Assembly: GCF_007655135.1 (NCBI RefSeq)
Contig: NC_045129.1
Coordinates: 8,060,001 to 8,124,000, forward strand
DNA: 64,000 nt
Direction: 5' to 3'
DNA from: Punica granatum
Lineage: Eukaryota; Streptophyta; Magnoliopsida; Myrtales; Lythraceae
Part shown: positions 29,630 to 44,071 of the stretch, one piece after another
Numbering within the stretch: the stretch's first letter is position 1
How the letters are laid out: each line of letters begins with the position of its first letter
Notes under the pieces: model-generated
Told to the model about the DNA's origin: nothing
Databases searched by the model: none
What the model saw: only the letters and a program-made list of their open reading frames with translations
Translations under genes and position numbers: made by a program

Positions 29630-32379
29630 ACCAAAGTGGGTTGATTTGAGTAGTTCCATACTAATTCTCTTAAGGTAAAGTATTGGATTTTCTCCATTCA
29701 CAAGGTATCGGGTTTGAATCTTGTGAAAGGACCAATCAGAGTCTATTGCACTTCCAGATATGAAGATACACACTAAAAAAAAGTATTGAGTTTGAATCTT
29801 ATGAATGAAGAAAAATTCATACCGGAAGAAATTTATCCCTTAATTAGATGGCCAATCTAATTCTATCCTGAATAATCGGGTTCCATTAAGTATAATTTCA
29901 TATAGTTGGTGGTGCACACTTAAAGATAACTATAAATATTAAAACCCCCCTCAAAAATAATATAGCAGTTTGTTTTCCTGAACTAAGTATGTAGTCCAGG
30001 TTTTTTTTTCCCCCACTAAGAAGATACCATAGTTTTGTTTAGTATGCACAATAAGATCAGCTAAGAAGTTAAAATGGATTAGATTCTACGAAAGAAATGT
30101 AGCATATGGATGCACAGGTTTGTGTCATCGATCTTCTCAATGCACATATTTCTTAATGAAGTTCTTTAAATTTTATATGAATCTATAAACCACGATATAT
30201 ATTGTATAGGCATTAGAACATACTTGAAATATTCGTGACTCATACTAGTCCATAGGTCTTCCTTATAATCGAAAATTATTGTATAGGCATTGGAAATTTG
30301 AAATTTTCAAATCCGATCTAGCTAGTTGTGTTATTTCACACATAAGATTCTTCGATTAGTCTGCTTCTCTATTAACCAATTCAAATTTTGTCATATAAAT
30401 TTGGATCTTCCCATTATATCAGGATTTAGAAACACTTACTGGGAAAAGTTAGTCTTTTATATCATTTTTGTAACCCAAATATTATGATTTTTCCAAACCG
30501 GAATCTATTTATTTTGATAATAACATAAAGTTATATCTAAATAAATATAAATCAAATAAAGTATCATCTCTTAATATTCATCGATAGTGAAAACTATGAA
30601 AATATCAAGGAATTTGTTTTCATTTTATAATATAGAATTAGGAATTATATGTTCTCATGAAGACAATAGTTATGCCTCTTATCTGTTGTGTCCTTAAGAT
30701 TGCATATTAAAAATAACTAACTGCAGCGTTGATACAAGAGGAATTTAATTGGAATTACATGATATATATACATTAATTCAGTAACCAGAACTTTCAGAAA
30801 AATTCAATTAGCTTTATCATCAAAATAAGAAGATATTAAATTGACCTTTACTGCTAGTTAATATTCGTTGGAAGTAATGAGAAAAGGTAAATATTAATAG
30901 GGTTCGCTCTCTTCACCAAGTTAGTTTGAAGAGCGTAAATGAAGATGGAGAAAAAAGCAACTGAGAAATGTAAAACATTAGATGAGGTTATTAGTTTATA
31001 TCAAGGAAAACATAAATTAAAAAAATAACTCATTGGAAATTTTTCAAATAAAAATTGTAGGGGAGAAATTTAGAAAGCTATAAATGGAAAGGCACGTGGC
31101 AACATTGTGTTGCACAAGCCTATTTTAACGTATTAAGATTAAGATATGATACTAATGCATCAATCTGAAAAATTCTATGGTACAATTATTTAAAAATAAA
31201 AGTTTGTATTGTACACTCAAATACTTTACTAAAAGTTTAAGTAAAATTTTCCCCCGAGATTCTTTTTTTTATTGTTTTGATAACTCATGAGAAACTTCAT
31301 TAGAGAAGTAAAATGAAAGTACAAAATATGAGAAATTATTAGGTGATTATACCCCACCATATGGCGTGAGGAAAAACCAATCAAATTGCATGAAACTAGG
31401 GACTTGATACTAATCACTCGGATAATTACCATAATTATTCTTCATTAAAGAATTAAATAAATTTTATTAGTTCTTCCTCACCGTTCATTTGAGATTGGAC
31501 TATCTAAAATTTTCTCACAAAATATAGTTCAAAAGATCACAAAATACAAACCATCTCCAAGAAATTGAACTAAAGCAAAGATAAAGGATGAGAGAAGGAA
31601 AAAAGAAAAAGTAAAATGAACCGCGGGAAAGACTCTTCATTGTATAGTTTACTAACAACGAAAATAGAAACTCTTTGAAGTTTCTATAATTTACTTTATA
31701 TGTAAGTAATTTACTAGGAGCTAAGTAATGTAGTCAACTAATTTCTCAGAATAAGCTCAACTTATTCTAAATATGTGTAATTTACTTAATATTGAACTAT
31801 TTTATTACAACGTTAAGTAATTTACTAGCATGTATAGTGCAATAACATTTAAATTAATTACCCCTTAGGCCTTTCCTGCAAATGTGCTGAGGAGAGAAGC
31901 TGCTAGTGGAACAAGTAAACCAATGTAGAAATGAAAATATATTAATATGTCTAATTAATTATTTCTATTTAATATGGATTTTATGAGAATGTGTTTCATA
32001 TAGAATGAAACTTAAAAATCGATAAAATATATATATATATATATTAATGAAAATACATCGAAATTGATGTATATTTTGGAGATTCTCTTAACTTAGAAAT
32101 TCTGCATAGAGTTAGAATTTAGTAAAATTAGGGTTCGCATCTCTATCTATGAAATATAATGAAAATGCAGGAAAGTTATGATCGAGAAGGCTACCTGCGA
32201 AGGATCTCCTGGATGTTATCTTTCTTCAGTTATCCATTTGGATGAAGGCTACCTGCGAAGGATTCCCCTACTCTACCGCAGATCTTCTTCATTCCTCAGA
32301 TGGTGTTCAACGATGATCTAACCCAAAAAACACATGCCATGCTCCTCCAATGGGTTGGCTCACATGGAATACCGCGGTG
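29630..32379. other. AT-rich intergenic, no gene recognised
   Basis: No convincing ORF. A direct repeat of gaaggctacctgcgaaggat occurs at 32188 and 32245 just before the LINE tail. A TA run lies near 32029-32043. Confidence 0.55.
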
Positions 32380-32739
32380 GAGTCACGCAAATCCCATGGC
32401 TGCATTATGTGCCTTTTTGCTGCCACGGCTGGTGTTATTGACTCCAATTTTGCAGAATTACTTGCTATCAAGAAAGCTCTTCATCTCTCTAGCTCAAATC
32501 CTTCTCTATTTGGTTCTTGCGTTATAGTTGAATTGGACTCTTCTACGGTTACTGGGTGGATTAATAAGAGCTCCAGAGGGCCCTGGAAGTACCGTCAGAA
32601 TTTTATCGACATCCAACTCTCATTTCTCCACTTCAGCTGCGTCATATATCAGCATTCTATGAGGGAAGGAAACTCATTTGCCCACTCTTTAGCAAAGTCT
32701 AGTGTCCAAAGATGTCATGATTTCGTTGCTTGGATCTAA
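32380..32739 (+). pseudogene. LINE-type RNase H domain fragment (5'-truncated element)
   Basis: The frame reads SNFAELLAIKKALHLSSSNP, then a CVIVELDSSTVTGWI stretch and MREGNSFAHSLAKSS. This is the plant RNase H-like fold found at the end of LINE polyproteins: the E in AELLAI, the D in VELDSS, and the N-x-x-A-H-x-L-A helix. It has no upstream RT. About 150 bp of 3' sequence and an A-rich run (about 32888-32903) follow, as in a LINE tail. The first acidic residue region of the domain is out of frame, so it is inactive. Confidence 0.8.
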
Positions 32740-33095
32740 TCTTTGCTTTTGTTTGTTGGCTCTGCCCCTTGTTCCAGGGCTCTTGCTTTCTAATAGTTCC
32801 ATTATGATAATACTCCCCTCTTTTAATCTCTAAGACATTTGACTTTTTACCATCTTTTATCGAGAAGGTAGTATGTTGTTAAAGCTAAAAAAACAAAAAA
32901 AGACAATAGATGCAGAAGAAAATACTAATACATAGGTGCACTTATCAGTTGTCTAGCTAGTTGATGAAATTAATGAACGTCAGAACTATTGTTTTTTAAT
33001 TTGATGGTTGAATGTTAACAAGAGCAAATCACATCCATCTCATGTGCAGTTCTGCTTTATACGTATTATATATGTATGTAACTGGGCTTTATTCT

Positions 33096-33240
33096 TTGGT
33101 TCTTGTGAATTGTGAGCTTTTCGGCACGCCCTTTTGAGAAAAGTGATAGGGCCGACAATAAGAAATAAAAGGCTTGATGTTGACCCTTCATAGTAATGAA
33201 ATGTCGCTTAGCTGTCCCATTATTAGCCCGGGCGGTTAAG
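33096..33240. repeat. Partner of the second half of 13029-13306
   Basis: Shares tgttgacccttcatagta, gaaatgtcgcttagct, gtcccat and gggcggttaa in the same order and orientation. Confidence 0.75.
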
Positions 33241-34389
33241 CTTAATTATAATAACAAACTGTCCATATAGTGCGAACATATTTACCCTATAATGGTTGAA
33301 GAGAGTAGAATATTAGGTTATACTACTAATGAAGGGTTTTCTCTCTCGGATTCTGTTAGAAGGTCGTGAGAATCGGGTTTATCATAATGTGATAGCTAGC
33401 TATATGGCATAAGTAGTATGTCCGTATCAATTTCAATACGAATATACACTGTTCAAAATGTTCAGAACACCCTACTACTACTGCAACAAAAATGTTATGA
33501 CTAATTAATAAATATAGCTATGTGATACTGATTGATGAAAATATTAAGCAAATACCATCGTGCGCCATTTGTGTATGCATGAAAATCCAAAATGTGATTA
33601 TTAACCTTACTGTGGCACCAATTACATGTTTGACTGCCTTAGCTAGCTAGCTAGAATGAAGAATGATGAATTATATATAGAATAAGATTGCAATACGTAC
33701 ACCTGACTTCTCGCACGCATATATGTATACATATGAATGGATCCATTGATGTGACCGTCTGCATAGGCTTAGGGCATTTAAACCCACCGTATGCCCATTG
33801 GTGTGGGGACTGAGGTAAGCGTTAGCTCACTTCGACGGCTTCATTTAAAGGCTTTAACAAGAAATGCCATAATGTTATCTTAGCATATAGTTGTCTTCCA
33901 AGGATAACTTAAAAGTTAGTTGTTAATTTGCAGAACCCCACCACACATGCACCACCCCAATTAGAATAAAAGGATCCTCTCGTACTACTCTCCACTCAAA
34001 AGAAAAAATATATATTTATATAATTTTTTTTAATGAAAGCACGGGGTATCTTCAATTTACTGTCACTATATTCTTGTTTGAGAGGCCAAGAGAGTCGAAT
34101 TGGCCATAACAATAAGCTGCTTTTGCTAAGTTTCTAACCTTGCAGTATTATTAAATGTAATAAAGTCCACTTACATAAGCGTGGTTTACAATTTTTTACA
34201 TGTTTATTATTGTGAGAGTAAAAAAAAATCCACATGAAAAAGTTAAAAAGAATCTAATGAAAAGATATTGGATATCATAATCTAACATAATTTATTAGTT
34301 CAAATTTTCGGGTTAGAGAAGGTCCCATTGTTTATAGGCCTAACAAGAATTTTACTTAATTCAATTAAAAATATCAGAATACTTAATCA
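33241..34389. other. Intergenic, no gene recognised
   Basis: AT-rich. A tagctagctagctag run lies near 33640-33654. Nothing else is supported. Confidence 0.55.
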
Positions 34390-34497
34390 GTGGCTCCTGT
34401 GCAAGGCTCTTCTTGTATCTTTTCGACGACAAATTTAAGTGAAGCACATTTGTCTTTGTACTCTTTCCTCTCACTTTAGTTTGACCCTTTTCTTGTA
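34390..34497. repeat. Partner of the first half of 13029-13306
   Basis: Shares gtgcaa(a)g(g/c)c(c/t)cttcttg, cgacgacaaatt and actttag(a/t)ttgaccctttt. Relative to 13 kb, the two halves appear here in swapped order and about 1.2 kb apart. Confidence 0.65.
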
Positions 34498-37400
34498 TGT
34501 AATGGTTTAATCAGTGATCTGATCGCGGTTAGCCTCTAAAAGGCGCAAAAAAAAAGAATTAAAAAAAAACTCTGATTAGCTTAGATGCCAATTGATATTT
34601 GATTTATGAATTGAGGGAATAAAATATGCCAATAATGTTCGAGAATAAATCTGAGAGCAATTAAAATTGACTCCTGGAAAGCTTATCATTGCGGGGCATT
34701 AACAGGCGATCCCATTGGAAGCATACAAGTTCACAATCTGCAAAAGTTTGATTTCTCTATTGCAAAATAATTGGAGAAATAAAGTAATGTGTGCAATAGT
34801 AGACACTTTCGGTTTAAAATCAAAATGTTTTGGGTTCGATTCTCATTAATGGACCATGAGACTTTAGTACTCCCTTTTTTGTTTACTCCGGTCTCTTTAT
34901 TAGACTCATGATCCTCCATGAAAGTAGAAAAAAAATATTTTTATATAATAATTCAATGAGAATAATAATCTGGAAGCCCATATTCTTATTCTTGCCTAAC
35001 CGTCCAAACAGAACCCATTTTCTTTTGCAGTACAAGCCACTGATTCTAATGCTAGTGGCATTCATGAGTAGTGAGTACAGTCGTGGGTGTAGTCCAAAGA
35101 AAAAGGGGCCCCATTTTTCTTTTACATAAAATATGAAAGATTTTCAATGTCAAATTGATATTCTTGGCAGCAACTATAACTATTATCTGACCTTGTCGTG
35201 ATACTACATTTAATGATTAAAAAAATAAAAAAAATGAGTATTTATATAATCTTTGGGTCATATACAAGAGCGCGCCATAATAGTCTAGCTAGTAGGTTTG
35301 AAGCAAAGAAAATTAAGTGGCTTATGAAGTCCCAGTAATAATAATCACTCTACCAAACGTCTTTTCTCAATGCATCAATATTTTTTTTTCGGTTACATAA
35401 TGAGGTTCATAGGCTTAGTAAAATGAAATAAAAATATTAATGACTAATAAAGAGACATGGGTGGTCTCCAGATGAGTATCAAACTAAAAATTTCTTAGTT
35501 ATCAGAGGAAAACGTACGCTACTACTGTACACGTTCTTTGATCAATGCATTGATATTTTACAAAAGAGTGTTCTCTATATTTAGCAAAGTAGTCCCCGTG
35601 CACCATCCTTTTCTCCAAAATATGATAATGTCCCTAACAAGAAAGAGTTCTATCATAACTCCTTATAAACTGTCTAGCACAGTGTATAATTAAAGTAATT
35701 CCTTTTTTTTTTCTTTTTTTTCTGTATACAGAACTGAGCCGAAGCTCAAGATAGACCGAAGCAAAAAAAAGGTGAAAGTGTAAAAAAAACTAGACTAAGT
35801 AAAAGCGGGTATAAAAGAGAATTATAGATTTAATATAAGGAAATGGAAAAGAAAATTAATACAGGTAGTCTCGGGACGAGAATTGAGCCTAAAATCGCTT
35901 AATCACCAGGCGAGAGCATGCGACACTGCACTATACTGGGCATGTGACACTATACTATACTACTTTTCTCTAATTAAAGTATTTTAGCCCTTAATTAATT
36001 AGCTTTTCCTCATGGAGTGATTTATTTATCTGGTGGAAAGAGTGATTAATTTCGTTAAGTTGGGACAGGTGTGATCCTCAAATTGTTTTGCTTTTCTGGC
36101 TTATATGTCACAGACAAAATATTCACTCCTTAGGGTTTCTTGCAGTTGAACTCAGGTGCACTTTGCTTAGTGAAGCTCCTGGCACAAAGAGAAGATCCCT
36201 TGAGTTGGGCCATCGTGTCTGATCATCTCCACATGCTATTCAACTTTGTTTCAACGCTCTTTCTATATGTATGGATTACATTACTCTCCAAATGCCAAAA
36301 ATCGTGTTTCTGGATACATGGCATCCGGTGCGCATTGGCCCCATACAATGCTTCTACTGTTATCCAGTGCATTTTGATCAACTTTCCAGTAAACTATGTA
36401 AACGTACATGCACCTGGCGATGCTTCTTTAATCTCATAAATCCATGCTAAGGGCAAATAATGCCCTCCTTGGAGCAGGGAAGTCTGTGTAACATATCTCA
36501 TATACTTTCCATCGAGTTTGCATTTTGCAATTTTCATTTCCGCACTGTTGAATTGAATTCCTAGGCCAGTTTCGTCTATTGACTCTTTAAAAGTTACATT
36601 TCGAGACTGAAACTGTCATTATAATTGTGAGAATTCACCTTATGTATGTTGGGTGCTAGAAAAATGATGAAGAAAAAGGAAACAAGACTTTCAAAAATAA
36701 AAGGCACTAGATATGCAGATTGACTAGCCAATCATACGTAATCGCTTCCTATCGGAACTCATAGTTTGACTAGCTGCACTTGGCTTGATTTTATGCTTTT
36801 TGGTGATATTGTAGGGGGTCTGTATATCTTGCTCTTGTATTGCTTGATTTACTCTTTTTTTAAGCAATTGGGCGTCGGCCCCCAAATTCACCCCGAATAA
36901 AATTTGTTCCAATCAATAGAGGTATAATGCAGTAGCGCACGCTTTCGCCTAGTAATCAAGAGATTTCAAATTCGATAATTGTTGTGGGATTATATGTACC
37001 TCTTTATTAGTTACTGAAATTTTTATTTTGTTATATTAAACTCATGATCATATTTGTAATCGAAAAAGTTTGTTCCATAACTACCCTAGTGCCATTAAAA
37101 GGATGGTTAACATCAAAGCTGAAATTTTGACCTAATTCTTTGGTGCCATATATATTTTTATCACTGATTTTGACCCTATTCGGAGTTTCTAAAGTTCCAT
37201 CATTACTCCTCGATTTGACTTCTCCCAAGGTTTCGGGTTTTCTAGCTAGGTCCTTTCACTCCACCAATCATTCCTTGAGCTAAAGGAACAACTATTCTTC
37301 TTATAATTTCAATTAAAAATTCTTCTTTTGTTGAAATATATTATATTTCATTTTTAAAAAATCATATAAAAACTTAATACAAAGTAATAAATATCTAATA

Positions 37401-39540
37401 AAGGGATAAAATATAGTCATATTAGTGATAATCAAATCTAAAATCTCTTAATTCTTAAGCGAAAATACGTACTATTGTACTACGTCTCCTTTTTTTTTTT
37501 TAGAATTTCTTAAAAAGTTGTTTTCCTTTTGTCATTTTGATCCACCATGCTTACCGCCCACTTATAAACTATTACTAGCCAGAGATATTCTCGGCATTCA
37601 GAGTCTTTCCAAACGAGTTCATAATAATTAATACTGTTTAATATATATTGCATTTGTAACCAGGAGAACGTCAATGGTGCTGCTTGGTTGTTGATGTAGA
37701 AAGGCCATGGTTTCTTGCTGCTTAGGGGACGAAGGGACTGCCGACTGTTAGAACAGGATCTCGGGGCTGATGAAAACGAACAAACATGAGAGATGGCTTC
37801 TAGGCACATAATCGCTTTCCTTAAGGCTTTATTTGCCCCACCGATAGTGTCCAATCGGTATCTCTGTGAATAAACCTCCAGGATACAAAGAAGCCGATGA
37901 CAGACTGCGTCTTGCAATGACGAAATCGATCCTTGAACACGTATAGATATTAATAGGATCACTAAATCTCACTCTAAATCTTCTGTAGCAGATCAAGAAC
38001 GAGAGTGATTTTAGAGAGATGTGGAAAGAGAGGACAGACAAGAAATTTTCTAAACAAAATGTTTCTTTCGTATCATTTGATCTGAAAACATCTATTTATA
38101 AGACATTTTTGCGTCTCATTGAAAGGAAACATTCATAAGGATGAAGAGAAATGACTATAGGATGAAATTCAAACACATTTTCAAACACATTTTGTTATAA
38201 GAAATTCATCTCTCACAACTTGGTACCATAATTTTGATTATTTACATATTTGCCCCACTTTTCCAATATTATTATAATTGTGGGTCAACTTCAAATTAAT
38301 GAAGTATGAAAATTCGGCAACACCGACGTTGACTGCGAATTATACTTTCAAGGGAGAAACATGCTCGGAGTTCGGACATCATGGTATATTCCGCTTCAGC
38401 TGAGAGATTTGCCGCTTTTTATTCAGGAGTTGCGATTATTTGCCTTCTTGTTTGTATTGTTGATCTAATGCTAAGATGATTCTGATCGTTCTCATCCCTC
38501 ATTATGTGATGTAGTCTAGCTAGCGAAATTGATGCCTAATTGTGAAAGAATCGACTGAGTCTGTTGCTCGATGACATTATTGACGATGAATAAAGAAGCA
38601 ACAAGCCTCTTGTCCGTGTTTGGACTTTGACACCTCAGCAACGGTGCTGAACACAATCGTCTTGCTGGAAAGAAAACAATCCGGACAGCTGCATCCGGGT
38701 AGGTGCGATGGACTGCGTAAGGAACACAAGATCCAGGCTGCAGACCGTAAACTACGGAGGGTCACCTCCTTATCTTGAAGGAATGTATATGAAAGGCTGT
38801 ACTCATAGGCTACGATCATAGTCTCCGCTTGTGAATAAGATGTGCTTATCATCCTCTTTGTATTCTTAATAGACGCTTGTTATGTTCCAACTCTATCTTG
38901 TGCATACTGAAGAATCCATAAATTTATATCACGGCTATCTAGCCAGCACAATTTGTGTAGTTATCGAAAAAATATTAATTGAGCGGATGCTTGTAAGTGG
39001 GACTCCGTTGGCTTGCTGGGATCAGTTTCACTCAATATTTGCTCTTATGATGGATAACTTTTTCGGTGTGAATTCTGATAATCGAAAGTCCGATTGGGCC
39101 CCGATTAATCCAATCGAGCCGGATCGACTCACTAAATGTTAAAACTTTTCCAACGTGGATTTTCTGTATTCACAAGAACTCGAGCCAGAAATCTTGCTTA
39201 AGCTAAATAAGCACCAAACTGCTTGAATTAATCCACGTACGAGGGAGAATCTTTTGATGGCATAAATTTGCACCATGAAACGTTATTATGAACTACATTT
39301 AATGAGATTGAAAAACATGATTTGGAGAAGGAAATCAGCTAAGTGGGATACGCCTTAGACTTGAAAGTCATGACTGTTCTTGGTTCAATTCTCATTTGCT
39401 TTGGGACCTTCCCTTTTCCTATCTCCCTACCTACTTCTAGGCCTCATTGGCCTACTGAAACCAAATCCAAAACAAAGAAATTTTCTAATCATTGAATAAT
39501 ACATCCAAAAAATTTACCAGAAAAATAAATAAAAGACATA
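34498..39540. other. Gene-poor stretch with unassigned frames
   Basis: I find no gene I can support. The 150-codon minus frame at 37510-37962 and the 99-codon plus frame at 36140-36439 lack recognisable motifs. At about 38215 down to 38040 on the minus strand, sequence starting TGTGAGAGATG with a CTTATAAATAGATG box looks like an LTR promoter, but I found no matching end or target duplication. The rest is AT-rich. Confidence 0.4.
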
Positions 39541-39547
39541 TTGTTCT

Positions 39548-41181
39548 GATAAAATAGATAAACGCAAGTGCACGTTAGCGAGTAAGTAATATAGAGTAAA
39601 TAAGAGTATTGTACCATAGAGACTAATTTAGACCTCGGTGAATACCGAACACATCACAAGTAGCTTTTATCCAAACGATCAATTTTGGATTAGTGGATTA
39701 AATTAAATCTAAAAACTAAACTTAAGCGATAAAGTAAACACGAATAAAATCGATGGAGATGAATCTAGGACTATCAATTTCCTCTAGTACATTACACAGA
39801 ATCGATTATTCTCTCTATATTCTAGCAAATTCATAAATTATTAATCTAGGGTGATATTTTTCTACCTCTCTTCCGAGAGCTGCAGAAACTTATTCCTTAT
39901 ATCAAATTAAGTACTCTATTCCTAAGTAATTAATAAGCGAGAACCTATTAATCATCAACCTTAATTGGCTACTTAAGGCGATCAGGTATATTCCTATCCC
40001 TCACACAAATAGTCAGTTTTCCAACTCAAACTAAACTTAGTCTATCTTATCCATGGTTAACCTAGAATTCCTTTCCGAAGCTCATCTAGATTTCCTAATC
40101 AAATTAATTGGTGATTAGGCAATTAAACGAATTAAGAATAAGATAGAATAAGCTTTCAATCGAATTCAATAGATATAGAGAAAAAAAAATTCATAATTCC
40201 GTATAAAAGTACTAGGCTCCATTGAAGTCCTAGATATTGGAGTTTAGATCATCATCATAATGCTAAACATAAAATCCCTAAAAGAAAACATAAACATGAT
40301 ATCAAGGATTGAAAGAGAAACGAGAAAGAATAATGTAGCCGGTCTTCCAACTCGAACCATGGTCACCGTGATCTTGATCTCCACCTCATCTAGTTCCCAA
40401 AGGTCACATTCTCTTCCTCCTCTCTGTATGAATGAATGTTCAGCACTCTTTTTTCTAGGTTAAATGTCCAGAAAGGTCATCCCTAGAATCCGCGAAAATC
40501 TCTCTCCATGAAAAGATATTGTTTTGTAATTTAAACCACCTAAATAGAATTCTTTTATCTCTAGAAATATTATAACTATCTAATTAAAAATGATCAAATA
40601 TATCTCCACTATTAATCTTCTCTTAGAACTTTAATATCAAGAAAAATCCTGAACTAAGCAAGAAAGAGTCGGAGTAAGCTGATTTAAAGGGCTGCAGCCC
40701 TCCAATTTCACAGCTGGGGCCGTCTGAGTCTGTAATTTCTATTGCGTAGGGAATTTCTTTGACCATATCTTCCTCACTGGAACTCTGATTGACAAACCGT
40801 TTGAACCGCTATGCTCCTAACTCGATGGGCTTTCCATTGATATGCAATTTACACCATTTAACTCCAATTTAACCTGTTCAAAATACTGAAAACTTAGAGA
40901 CTGCAAAATCGATATTCATGAACTAACTCCCAAAATACCTAAAAACACCAAAAAGCACTTAAAAATCTAAAATCCTACCAAAACGCAAATGAATGCTAAA
41001 TTAAATTATAATCTACTAAACTAACCTAACCTCGAGAATCTAACTCCAAATAAACTCGTAAAAGGCACTGAATAACTCCATTTTCATAGAGTTAACAGAT
41101 ATGTTGTTTTATCTTAAATAGGAAGAATTAAAATGTTTGACTATTCAGACACGAGAAACTTCCCATTTTGAGCCCTCGTCA
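39548..41181. repeat. LTR-like dispersed repeat (copy 2, complete left end)
   Basis: Starts TGATAAAATAGATAAACGCAAG and ends near ccctcgtca. It is non-coding. The left 390 bp lie outside the part visible in copy 1. No 5-bp target duplication was found (tgttc on the left, gtttg on the right), so the call is tentative. Confidence 0.4.
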
Positions 41182-41234
41182 GTTTGAATTTCTTCTTCGA
41201 TTTAGACTGGACCAGATAACTACGTATGTATTTT

Positions 41235-41531
41235 CGTTTGGTAATGACTCCGCTCCGCTCCATTTCTTTTTAAATTCAACAACATAATTATTACTATTTT
41301 GTCTTATTTCCTATTTAATAATAAATTCCATATATTTTTTTCTTAATCATTATTATAATTAATTTTTTAATAATAAATTCTTCACTCCACTCCATTATTC
41401 GATCAATTCAACAACATAATAAATTCTTTTTTTTGTCTTTCTCTCTTATTTAATAATAAATTCTTATACATAATTTTTTCCTAATATCATTATAACCCAC
41501 TTAAATATTAATATTTGTAATGATTACAGAC
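41235..41531. mobile_element. MITE-like element (copy 2)
   Basis: Duplicate of 1295-1600. The left end is CGTTTGGTAATGACTC; the right end has decayed to gattacagacgcc. Confidence 0.5.
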
Positions 41532-41711
41532 GCCACCTAAAATTAATGTGTGTGTGTGTATATATATACACCTATTGTTTAATCAATGGTCAGGGATTCT
41601 TGACAAGGGGCTGTCCAATGGAATAGCTTCCTCGACAAAATCCCCGCACTAGCTACCATTTTTTGCAACTTATTTATATGAGCAATTAATTCATGGTCAA
41701 AGTGCATAAAT

Positions 41712-41742
<31 letters not shown>

Positions 41743-44071
41743 TGGTCAAAGAGAAAATTTCCAAAAGCCACCAAATGCTAGAGTTCCCCACCACTCTTCT
41801 TTGTCTCATAAAATAATCATCCTTGACGGGAGAAAGGATCTCAAACTTGACATTAATTTTACCGTATTTTTGCAAAGTATATATCTAAATCTCATTATAT
41901 AAAATATCACACAATAAAAAAACAGAGAATTCAATTAAATATATCTTTCGTAAAATGTTAGTGCATCAATTGAGTTCTTTTATCGAATCCATATAGTTTC
42001 ACCTCGATCATGTCTGTTCAACAAAAATGAAAGTGAAGCACCTGATTAGCCCGAGAACGGAATTCTCTTGGCCTTTTTCTGAAATCTCCAATTAAAATGG
42101 AAAATATCGCTTTTTTGGTGTGGAAAAAAAGTAATTATTTCCAAAAAAAGAAAAACAAAGATTCTTCCTGAAAAGGGTTCCATGTGGTTGGCTCCTGGGA
42201 CATGGGGAAGACTCCTGCCTGCAAGTGCAACCTCCTCCCACTTTTCTCATAAAATTACTCAAAAAAAAAAGGAACCTAAAGATACCCAAAAATTATTCCC
42301 AAAAAAAAAACACAAGAGAGAAAGGAAAGCATTATATTATTAACAAGTGTAGTAATCGATCTAGAAATATTGTCTATTTGAGTACCGTATGATGAACAAG
42401 AAATAGCCAAATACTTTTTCCTACATGATTCCAAAGCTCAATAGCGTGCACGAGCAGTTTTGTTTACTGGACAATTAGGAAAGTGCCAAGCACCATGCTG
42501 GTAATATTCTTGACCGACAGAATCTCTTGGAAGTATATGTAGAATCTTATAGTGTGTATATATACACACATATACATATACATATACATATACATGAGTA
42601 CATCCGTGCCACGCATAAAAGGCGTATATGAAAACAACTAATGAATCAAATAGTTTTCATGTGACTATATTTGTATGAAATTACATTTTATTCAGGTTAT
42701 TAAGGAATTATTTTAAAGAAAGAACCAAAAAATTATTCGACCAAGGAAAAGATAACTATTGGTGTCTCTTAGGTTTTCAATAGTAAGGAGCCAAGGCGGA
42801 AGAAAAAGGAAATTCTGAAATTGAAGAAAGTTGAAATCAGGACGAAAGGAAAGACAGTTGAAAGAAAATAACAATGTCGAAGAGAAGGGGGAAGAGAGAG
42901 GAAATTTACCCTTATGTGTCTTTTAATGGTTATAGTTAGTTAAATTATATATTGCAGATTCTACCACAATTCAACCTAAGTGTAAATCGCAACGAAAAGT
43001 AAAAAGAAAGAAGTTTTACGGCTTTTCATAATAATAATAGAGAAGAGATATAAATATGTAAGTTTACAATATTAAGCTTTTGCCCTAGGCCAAACCCTGA
43101 TTCAACCTAAGTTCTGGCTAGGAAGAAAGACCTCTCGTAATTAAGTCCAGATTTTAATAGACGTATGATTGGATTATGGATGTTAAACATTGGGGAGCAG
43201 TTGTGATTCATGATTAGTTCAAAATCATCCTCACGATGCACCGTGGACAATTACAACAAATCATCAACCGCAGCTAAGAGTGACTACTGTTTGAACTCAA
43301 ACAACAGGTGCAAGTTCGACTTATAACGAATGAAGCTAGTCACAGACGGTGATATGGGACATGCTTGATGTCGAGTCAAGTTGTGCCATGTGATCACGGC
43401 CATCTAATGTTGGGATTGCCCAAAGTCAAGCCTGCCCAATACCTCAAGACTTATATTGAAGCGAACCCACAAATTGCTCATGGCAGGTGAACCCAATTGA
43501 TTCCGTACAATCCGAATTGGACCAAGGAAGCCCAGGATAGGGTCTTGAAGGGCTTACATTAACCCCAGTTGGGCTCCATTGGGCCAGATTGAATCGAGTC
43601 ATGGACTATATTTGGCCCACTCAGAAGGCTCGCGATATATAGTGTAATGTCCAAAATGCTCAATGCCTAGGAATGAAGATTCGAGTTTCATCGAAACATA
43701 CAAACAAAATGCATTGATTGGAGAGAAATACACAACATGATTCACTTACGTGAACTATCCATGTTATTGATTCCCTAATCCCTATTGGCTTTGATAATGT
43801 CCGTCGGCAAAAGTTACATTGCTTCAAACCCTTTGACAGTCCCATATACAACAAACGGAAAGAGAGTACAAAGGCGTATCCGCTTCAACAAGCCGTTGAT
43901 TGAGAAACAACCTTTGACCAAACCTCAACAAGGAGTTGAATGATGGGAGTAAGCTTGCAAAAACTGGAACCAAATCTTCACTTGAGCTGGTGGTGTTAGT
44001 TGTCTGGTCTCGAGTATGTACACGGGCTTCACAAAGCAAAGTCAGCAGAGCGGCGATCGACTTCCATTAAA
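41532..44071. other. Duplicated non-coding stretch, copy 2
   Basis: Matches 1601-3171 and 8329-8926. It includes the empty site of the 5.1-kb element (about 43160-43170, ttaatagacgtatgattgg) and 309 bp (43510-43818) that copy 1 lacks. No gene is recognised. The frame at 43660-43854 is not supported. Confidence 0.65.
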
